Assembly: GCA_046299415.1 (NCBI GenBank)
Contig: JBKBII010000002.1
Coordinates: 62,001-126,000 of the forward strand
DNA: 64,000 bases
Reading direction: 5' to 3'
DNA from: JBKBII01 sp046299415
GTDB taxonomy: Bacteria > Pseudomonadota > Gammaproteobacteria > Ectothiorhodospirales > Ectothiorhodospiraceae
Position 1 is the stretch's first letter. Each line of letters begins with the position of its first letter. The notes beneath the pieces are model-generated. The model was not told where the DNA came from, made no database searches, and saw nothing but the letters and a program-made list of their open reading frames with translations. The translations under genes were made by a program, and so were the position numbers. Below, in pieces: positions 57,819 through 64,000 of the stretch.

Positions 57819-59285
57819 ATGCTCATCGGAGACGCGCGCCCCCGACATCTGCTGATCGTCGGCGGCGGATTGATTGGCTTATCGACGGCCTATGCAGCGT
57901 TACAGCGCGGTTGGCGGATCACGCTGATCGAGGGTGAAAGCGCGCCGGGTCAAATGACCAGCGCTGCCAACGGCGGCATGCTGCACGTCTCACACACCGA
58001 GCCTTGGAACGCGCCAGGCATCAGCCGTGTTTTCCTGCGCGCGCTGTTCGATGCCTCGGGGGCCGTTCGCGTCGACCTCGGCGCACTTTCAAGACAACTG
58101 CCTTGGGCGATGTCCTTCCTGTGGCACGCCCGCCGCGGGCCGTTCCAGCGTGCGACAGAAGCCAACGCCCAACTCGCCGTACATTCACTCGCGACCCTGC
58201 GGCGGTGGCTCGACCAAGACCCCACCCTCGCCGCCGAATCTCTTTTTGACGCTTCCGGCATCCTCAAGATCTACCGCGACAGAGACGATCTCGACCGCCA
58301 CGCTCGCGCTGCCGAACGAGCGCTCGCGCCGCTGGGCGTCCGCGTCGAGCGAATTGATCGCGCCGCATGCCTTGCCCGCGAGCCCCTCCTCGACACGAAT
58401 GCACATCGTTGCGACTCGAACTCGGCTCACGATCCGGCGGCGAACTCCGAACTCATCGGCGGCCTGTGGTATCCCGACGACGCCGTTGGCGACGCCGGAC
58501 GCTTTTGCCGCGCCCTGACCGACCGTCTTCTTGCCGATCCCGCTGCACGCGTGCTGCCCGCAACGCGCGTCGTCGATCTGCGCCTGCATCGCGGCCGCTT
58601 CGACGCCGCGCTCGTCGTCGAACGATCTCGTCACAGGACCGGTGACCTTACGGGCGCGGACACCGATCGATCACGCTCATCGCGCGAAACATGTCGCACC
58701 CAGGGCGCAACACCGATCGCGGCCGATACCTGTGTCGTCGCCAACGGCGTCGATGCACCACGGCTTCTCGCGCGCCTCGGCCTCCGTCTGCCGATCGCGC
58801 CAGTACGCGGCTATTCACTGACTCTGCCCGGCGATGCGCTGCCGCTGCCACTCGCCACACCTCTGATCGACGACGCCAACAAAATCGTCGTCACCCCGCT
58901 CGGACGTCACGCCGAGCGGGCGGGCTTTCCGGATCGTATTCGTATCGCCGGCGGCGCCGACATTGCAGGCTTCTCGCGAACGCCGCCGCGCCATCGACTC
59001 GCAACGATCTATCGCTCAGCCCAAGCTCTACTGCGCGATCTGCCCGCCGCCGAGGGCGTCGATGGACTCGACTCACGATGGCAGCCCTGGGCGGGTCTGC
59101 GCCCGATGCCCGCGCGCGGGCGTCCCTATATCGGGCCCACTCGTTTTCCCGGAGTTTGGATCAACGCAGGCGTCGGTCATCTCGGTTGGACCTTCGCTGC
59201 TGGCAGCGCCGATCGCCTCATCGCCGCACTCGCCGGTGACGACGGGGCACTCGCCGCCTTGACGCCCCTCCTCTGGGAAGGTTGA
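57819..59285 (+). CDS. DadA-like FAD-dependent amino-acid dehydrogenase
   Basis: 488 residues. The dinucleotide-binding motif is HLLIVGGGLIGLSTAYAALQ (GxGxxG), followed by the acidic end of strand 2 (ITLIEGE) and PGQMTSAANGGMLH, typical of DadA. The middle has FDASGILKIYRD and GLWYPDDAVGDAGRFCRAL. The C-terminal part PWAGLRPMPARGRPYIGPT and VWINAGVGHLGWTFAAGSAD is the second FAD contact of D-amino-acid dehydrogenases and related DAO enzymes. A polar loop of about 35 residues (RTGDLTGADTDRSRSSRETC) is inserted at about 270-305. The substrate could be a D-amino acid, glycine or another amine. No dadX racemase is adjacent. Confidence 0.9.
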   Translation: MLIGDARPRHLLIVGGGLIGLSTAYAALQRGWRITLIEGESAPGQMTSAANGGMLHVSHTEPWNAPGISRVFLRALFDASGAVRVDLGALSRQLPWAMSFLWHARRGPFQRATEANAQLAVHSLATLRRWLDQDPTLAAESLFDASGILKIYRDRDDLDRHARAAERALAPLGVRVERIDRAACLAREPLLDTNAHRCDSNSAHDPAANSELIGGLWYPDDAVGDAGRFCRALTDRLLADPAARVLPATRVVDLRLHRGRFDAALVVERSRHRTGDLTGADTDRSRSSRETCRTQGATPIAADTCVVANGVDAPRLLARLGLRLPIAPVRGYSLTLPGDALPLPLATPLIDDANKIVVTPLGRHAERAGFPDRIRIAGGADIAGFSRTPPRHRLATIYRSAQALLRDLPAAEGVDGLDSRWQPWAGLRPMPARGRPYIGPTRFPGVWINAGVGHLGWTFAAGSADRLIAALAGDDGALAALTPLLWEG

Positions 59286-59437
59286 CACGGCAATCGCGGC
59301 AAAACGCCCCCGCGGCAACGCTGACGAAAGCCGCGACTAGGCTGCTGGGTAAAGCGCCTCGAGCGCAGCAATGCACCCGCACATAAACTGGTATAGCGTC
59401 TCCTTCACGGTGCCAACACCCCTGATGGAAGCCCGCG

Positions 59438-61525
59438 ATGCAACCAATTGATCTCAAGCGCCTCGTCCTCCACGCGCGACCACGATTCAACACGCACGGC
59501 ACGGGGACGCCCCCCAGCCAACGACGCCGGATGTTCGCGTTTACAGCGGCGTTACCGCCGAGCGAGCGCCTCGCTCAAAGCGGCCCAGTCGTGTTGTCCG
59601 TATGCGCCGGCGTCGCTCTTGCGCTCACCGTCGTACTCGTCGCTGGTTGGATCGCAGTCACGGCATGGATCGGTCAACGCATCGAAACCGAACTGGCCAC
59701 GCTGCGCGGCACGCTCGTCGCCCATCCGGACATCACCGTGCACCGCTTCGACTATCAGCGTGGGCTGTGGTCCGGCACGCTCGACTACGACCTCGCGATC
59801 ACGCCGAGCGTGATCGCCAGCATTCCCAGTCTGCAAACCCTCCCCAGCCGCGACGCGGCCCGATCAGACCCTCTCGGTGACGCCAGAGACGACAGCGAGG
59901 CCTTCCGGTTCAATCTGACCGGCCGCGCACCCGTGCGTCACGGCCCCTGGGTCGGGCACAGCGCACCTGCGGTCGAGGTCCCGGACAACGTCCTTCGATC
60001 GTCGATCCAGACACGCAGCGAGGGCACAGTCATCAACTATGCGGTCAGTTCGGCCCCGTCTGACGGCGTTACGGATTCGACCTCCACGTCCTTTTACGCC
60101 TATCGCATGGGCCCAGAAAACCCAAGCGCATCGACACCAGCGTTCTGGCGACGCGAAGCGCTAGGGCTGGCGCGCATCGACTTCGCCCTGCCGCTGCACG
60201 ACGCCGTCACCAACCGCCTGTTCGATGACTTCGTCGAGGCTCATGGGTATGCCGTCACGGCCGGCGAGCCATCCGCAGTCGCAGCTATGGCTCTAAGCTG
60301 GCGCATCAACCTCGCCGGCCGTCACCAGATTCGCGGCGTCACACCGGCACTAATCTCGCCACATGTCGATGCGCACCACACCGACGAGGGAGTCTTGACC
60401 GTCGCCCTCGCACCGCTCTCGTTCGAAGTTATCGAACACACGCCTGAGCGTTTCGATATCAACCTTTGGTCGCCGGCCCTGAGCGTCACACCAGCGATCA
60501 ACGAGGCCGAGAACGCGGGGTTCAGATGGAAAAATCTGCGCGTCGCTCTGCGAGCCGAGGCCTCGCGGCTGGTGAACCTCGACGACATCGACACGCTGCT
60601 CACCGTAGACTCCATGGCTCGTACGGCACAGCCGTCCGACCCGATCACCGCGCAGCCATCAGGCGGTCAGTGGGCTCAGACCGTCGACGCAGATCTGCGC
60701 CGCTGGTTCAAACCCGCGCGCCTCATCGTACCGAACCACGTGCGGATCACCGCCGAACAGTTATCGGCTACGCCTGCGGATGGCGTCAGCGACGTCACGC
60801 TCTCCAAACCCGTCGCCCAACTCACACTCGAAACAACCGAAAACGACAACCTCGCCGTCGCAATCGACATCGACGTGCCGGTCGTTCGCTTCGACGACTT
60901 CGAGAGCGGCAAGGCCAAGTTGGCCTTGCAGTTGGCTGACGTCGATCGACCCGCCGCGATCGCGTGGCTCGCCACGCAGAGAGCCCTTGCACAATTGACC
61001 ACGATCACCAAACCGAACGAATCCGCAGGATCCCTACACACCGCACTTGACGCCCTGAACCACGCCACGCTCAGTCGATTGATCGATGGCGGCTTCAGCC
61101 TTCGCCTCGAGCCGATGATTGCGAGCGATGCGAACGGCACGCTGGTCACCGCCGGAGCTGCTTTGCGTCTCTCGCCTGGCGCCATTTCCACTGCCCGCGA
61201 TCGGGGTCTCAAAGATAGACCGGACTCGCGTGATGACCTGATCGTCGTTGTTGCTCAGACGCTGAATGGCGAAGCCAACGTCCGCGTCGACCTCGCGGCG
61301 CTCCAGCGCCTATTCACATCGATCGCGACGTCGCGTGCTCCGAACCGGGCCTCAGTCCCGATCGAAACCGCGATTCAGCTCGGCATCATCCAGTTTGCGC
61401 TGATCAGTACCGGTTTCTTTACATCGGATGGAGAAGCACTGATCGGCCGCGCTCGAATCGAAGACGGTCAAATCAAAGGACCAAAAGAGAGCATCAACAT
61501 CGACGAAATCATCACCCGATTTTGA
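59438..61525 (+). CDS. DUF945 (YdgA-like) membrane-anchored protein
   Basis: 695 residues. A 45-residue polar N-terminus precedes one membrane segment (VVLSVCAGVALALTVVLVAGWIAVTAWI, about 50-78). The exported region starts with HPDITVHRFDYQRGLWSGTL, the DUF945 hallmark, and continues as a long beta-rich domain with many short repeats of the strand type seen in VRVDLAALQ and ISTGFFTSDGEALIGRARIE near the end. YdgA-like proteins are inner-membrane-anchored and of unknown role. The polar stretch before the membrane segment is longer than usual; a later start is possible. It is the last gene of a plus-strand run. Confidence 0.85.
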   Translation: MQPIDLKRLVLHARPRFNTHGTGTPPSQRRRMFAFTAALPPSERLAQSGPVVLSVCAGVALALTVVLVAGWIAVTAWIGQRIETELATLRGTLVAHPDITVHRFDYQRGLWSGTLDYDLAITPSVIASIPSLQTLPSRDAARSDPLGDARDDSEAFRFNLTGRAPVRHGPWVGHSAPAVEVPDNVLRSSIQTRSEGTVINYAVSSAPSDGVTDSTSTSFYAYRMGPENPSASTPAFWRREALGLARIDFALPLHDAVTNRLFDDFVEAHGYAVTAGEPSAVAAMALSWRINLAGRHQIRGVTPALISPHVDAHHTDEGVLTVALAPLSFEVIEHTPERFDINLWSPALSVTPAINEAENAGFRWKNLRVALRAEASRLVNLDDIDTLLTVDSMARTAQPSDPITAQPSGGQWAQTVDADLRRWFKPARLIVPNHVRITAEQLSATPADGVSDVTLSKPVAQLTLETTENDNLAVAIDIDVPVVRFDDFESGKAKLALQLADVDRPAAIAWLATQRALAQLTTITKPNESAGSLHTALDALNHATLSRLIDGGFSLRLEPMIASDANGTLVTAGAALRLSPGAISTARDRGLKDRPDSRDDLIVVVAQTLNGEANVRVDLAALQRLFTSIATSRAPNRASVPIETAIQLGIIQFALISTGFFTSDGEALIGRARIEDGQIKGPKESINIDEIITRF

Positions 61526-61963
61526 CGCGCCACAAAAACAGCGGGGCGAGCGACGCAGACAACTTCTCCCGATCACCGAACCGATCCCATCGCGTTGGAA
61601 CACGCAGGGCGAAAGCGCACCGCCATCACCGCCGACTCATCAAATAAGGATCGACTAGGAAGGCGCCATCCAAGACGACGAGGCTTACCCCTAAAACGAC
61701 GAGCTGGGCCGAGTCGCCGGATCGGAACAGTCAAGACGTCCAACGACGCCCCTGCGCGAGGCTCCAGCCCGGATTGTTCAATGCCTGCCCGACCTCGCTC
61801 ATCCTGAACACCATCGAGCGTCCTGATCAAGAATGCGCCACGGGGAGCCGCGAATAGAACGCGGCGCAACGCGCCTAAAAACCGTGCCACAAACCATCTC
61901 TCGTCGCTGCGCGAGAAGCAGGCCCCCGGTGATCATCCGCGCAGCGGTCGATTCCGCGTTTCC
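61526..61963. other. Convergent gap
   Basis: No gene supported between two convergent genes. A minus frame at 61573-61890 has a basic composition without a domain. Confidence 0.4.
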
Positions 61964-62518
61964 TCAGGTTCCGGCGCAGCATCGCGCGGTCAGCCGCGCA
62001 AGCTCTCCACGTGCAGCGGCGTCAACAGGATAAGACGCCGCCTGCACCGCCGCACTCCAGCCTTGCATCAAATCAGGCAACGCCGCGATGACCTGACGCA
62101 TGCGCAGACGAGCGACACCTCCCAGCGGCCAAGTCGCACGCATGGCAGCGTGCTCGGTCGCATCACAGACCCACACCGCCCATCGCGGCTCCCCGACATC
62201 GAGGCGATGAGCATCGACAACGATGCGGTAAACCGACTCGGCTTTCATGTCGGCCATGCCGACCGCCGGCCCCACGTGGCGCACGCGCAGCCGTGCTGCA
62301 AGGTCGTCGAGAGCCGCATTGAACACGGCAAGCGCATCGGCAGTCGCGGCGTCAACACGCCCCTGCTCGGCAGACGCGACCGAGAACAATCGAAGCAACG
62401 CCTCTTCGAGCGCCGTCGATTGCACCGCGGGCGCAGACGACCGCGTCCTTGCGTTGGTCTCGTCAGGCTTCGGCGCAGCTGAAGTCGAAGCGTGAACAGA
62501 GGTGGTTTGATCTACCAT
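61964..62518 (-). CDS. Hypothetical helical protein
   Basis: 184 residues, not recognised. Residues 1-35 are Ser/Thr/Ala-rich; the rest is Ala/Leu/Arg-rich and helical (LEEALLRLFSVASAEQGRVD, then TADALAVFNAALDDLAARLR), with a beta-like stretch (SVYRIVVDAHRLDVGEPRWAVWVCDA) in the middle. No signal peptide. Codon composition and the alternation of hydrophobic and charged residues are gene-like. It is divergent from thiD and convergent with the DUF945 gene. Confidence 0.6.
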   Translation of the reverse strand: MVDQTTSVHASTSAAPKPDETNARTRSSAPAVQSTALEEALLRLFSVASAEQGRVDAATADALAVFNAALDDLAARLRVRHVGPAVGMADMKAESVYRIVVDAHRLDVGEPRWAVWVCDATEHAAMRATWPLGGVARLRMRQVIAALPDLMQGWSAAVQAASYPVDAAARGELARLTARCCAGT

Positions 62519-62988
62519 GCGATACGTCCTTCAAAAAAACGTTAAACGAAGAATGCCGAAAAGCGGAGTGCCCAGTTTAAGGCCCGAACTACACCCTCTG
62601 ACGCTTGGCGCGGACGCGCAGGCCTCTGCCGCCGTTTAAAAAAACTCCACGCCGTTGAAACCTTCAGAAATATTGAAAATCTCGCTTGTCGACTGGCGTG
62701 GTCCGAGCGGTCGAGAACAGACCTACTCTGACCCTCTCCAAAGGCGCCCGGCGACCGATGCCGCCTAGCCGCAGCACTCGATCGGCACCGATGGATCGGC
62801 TGCAATTGAACAGCCGCAGTGGACCCGCAATGATCGACGACGCCCACCTCGCCGCGCCCGGCCTCAGCCGGCCCGGTCACCCACTCCCGACCACTCGCAG
62901 AGGGCCCACGACGACAACCTGATCGCGACCGAGCGCCCACGACGCCCAACGCCAAAACGCCCAACTCCGACCAACCCAAGGCTTACCC
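62519..62988. other. Divergent gap before thiD
   Basis: No gene and no thiamine-pyrophosphate riboswitch pattern (CTGAGA with the ACCTGATCTG-like element) was recognised. Promoters of the flanking genes are expected here. Confidence 0.45.
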
Positions 62989-64000
62989 ATGGTACCCGAG
63001 CATCACGAAAAACCTGACGATATCGAGATCACCGATGCGCGAGTCGCGACCGCTCTGAGCATCGCTGGATCCGATCCCGGTGGCGGAGCCGGTGCACAAG
63101 CCGATCTCGCGACGTTCTTGCGCCTCGGTGTGCATGGCGCTACGGCGATCACAGCGATCACCGTGCAGGACACTCAACGCGTCGAAAGCTTTGATCTCGT
63201 CCGCAGCGAGACACTGGCTCGTCAGATCGAAATCACCCTCGAGGATTGTCGCGTGGCGGCCATCAAGATCGGCATGCTCGGCAGTGTCGACAATGTGTGT
63301 CGAGTCGCCGCGATCCTGGACAACCACCGCGACATTCCCGTCGTTCTCGATCCAGTCATGGTCGCCGGCGGCGGCGGCACACTGGCCACACAGGCTGTCG
63401 TTGACGCCACCCGCGCCGAACTTCTGCCGCGCGCCTCGATCATCACACCAAACTGGGCAGAAGCGCTGCGACTGACGGCACCTCGGCACGACGCTGACCT
63501 GAGCCACCTTGCCACTCGGCTCAACACCCCTCGAATCGGCGACGGCCATTCGATGCAGGACCAAATCGCGGCGGAAATCGCGATTCTGGCGGACGCGGTC
63601 GCCGAAACGCTAAACGGTTTCGGATGCGAGGCGGTGTTGATCACCGGTGGCGACCCTCCAATCTCGGCGCCGCCAAATGATCCCCCGCCAGCAGGCAATG
63701 TGTACGACAGCAACGATACGAACGACACGTACGACAACCCCGCACCGCCCGTGTGCAACCACTGGTATCGACGCGGACAACCTCCGCAACGCTTTGAACT
63801 GCCGCGCCATCGCGGGGTCTTTCATGGATCGGGCTGTACGCTGGCGGCGGCGATCGCGGCTCATCTGGCTCTCGGCCACACACAGCACCAAGCGGTTCTT
63901 GGCGCCCAGGACTTTATGATTGAGGCCATCAGTCGAGCCTATCGCAGCGGCCACGGCCAATGGATACCCGAGCGCCGCCACCCGGTCACCCGCGCGATCG
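62989..64000 (+). CDS. thiD: Hydroxymethylpyrimidine/phosphomethylpyrimidine kinase, cut by right edge
   Basis: ATG at 62989 opens a frame that continues to the right edge (337 codons so far). It begins ALSIAGSDPGGGAGAQADLA, the ThiD start motif, then LGVHGATAITAITVQDT, IKIGMLGSVDNV, VVLDPVMVAGGGGTLAT and SIITPNWAEALRL. The kinase anion-hole motif GSGCTLAAAIAAHLALG is near residue 282. Two polar insertions lengthen the protein: about residues 163-190 (HDADLSHLATRLNTPRIGDG) and 222-255 (PPISAPPNDPPPAGNVYDSN and on). ThiD phosphorylates HMP twice in thiamine synthesis. A fused ThiE or a transcription factor domain may follow beyond the edge; the usual length is about 270. Confidence 0.93.
   Translation, partial: MVPEHHEKPDDIEITDARVATALSIAGSDPGGGAGAQADLATFLRLGVHGATAITAITVQDTQRVESFDLVRSETLARQIEITLEDCRVAAIKIGMLGSVDNVCRVAAILDNHRDIPVVLDPVMVAGGGGTLATQAVVDATRAELLPRASIITPNWAEALRLTAPRHDADLSHLATRLNTPRIGDGHSMQDQIAAEIAILADAVAETLNGFGCEAVLITGGDPPISAPPNDPPPAGNVYDSNDTNDTYDNPAPPVCNHWYRRGQPPQRFELPRHRGVFHGSGCTLAAAIAAHLALGHTQHQAVLGAQDFMIEAISRAYRSGHGQWIPERRHPVTRAI

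Noticed and set aside
62519..62988. TPP riboswitch before thiD
   Set aside because: The conserved CTGAGA and the ACCTGAT-type elements are not present in order.

Overview
The window looks like a high-GC chromosomal segment of an ubiquinone-using gammaproteobacterium. The evidence is coq7, an FNR with all four iron-sulfur cysteines, HrpA with its C-terminal extension, Fis, an enterobacterial-type SpeD, and a gene order trpG-trpD-trpC-OsmC-speD-coq7 close to the one known in Pseudomonas. A BCCT transporter would fit a salt-exposed lifestyle, but its substrate cannot be read. I cannot name a genus. No prophage, insertion sequence, CRISPR array or plasmid signature was seen; this is mostly housekeeping DNA with unusually wide gaps between genes.

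Left part (1-20 kb): a gene for a secreted protein running off the left edge; an ECF sigma factor with an overlapping membrane anti-sigma factor that carries a DsrE-like C-terminal domain; hypothetical proteins; a perfect 40-bp palindrome; a BCCT transporter; a two-domain fasciclin protein with a clear terminator; a histidine kinase/response regulator pair; a secreted NTF2-like protein; a perfect FNR box in front of a 43-residue membrane protein; a three-gene overlapping operon (Mre11/SbcD-like nuclease, Rad50/YhaN-like ATPase, FNR); and an MFS transporter.

Middle (20-43.6 kb): elongator tRNA-Met with its own promoter, a thioredoxin-like [2Fe-2S] ferredoxin, a GlcF-like iron-sulfur protein, coq7, two related small proteins, speD with a terminator, and then a long minus-strand run: OsmC, trpC, trpD, a Bcr/CflA-type exporter, trpG, an alpha/beta hydrolase, trpE, gph, rpe, a small cytochrome c, a methyltransferase, purK and purE. 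The chorismate-to-indoleglycerol-phosphate genes are split in two blocks: rpe, gph-trpE-hydrolase, then trpG, an exporter, and trpD-trpC-OsmC.

Right part (43.7-64 kb): transcription switches to the plus strand with fis, priA, argS, a SPOR-domain protein, hrpA, a DadA-like FAD oxidoreductase, a DUF945 protein, and thiD running off the right edge; one hypothetical gene lies on the minus strand at 62 kb. Between fis and priA there is an AT-rich stretch and a cluster of DnaA boxes.

Two real genes at the window edges (secreted protein, thiD) and a 43-residue membrane protein were found by direct reading. Several housekeeping proteins (PriA, HrpA, PurK, PurE, Fis, TrpE) carry long low-complexity extensions or insertions compared with their families. 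All functional statements are from recognition of motifs by eye; no database search was run.
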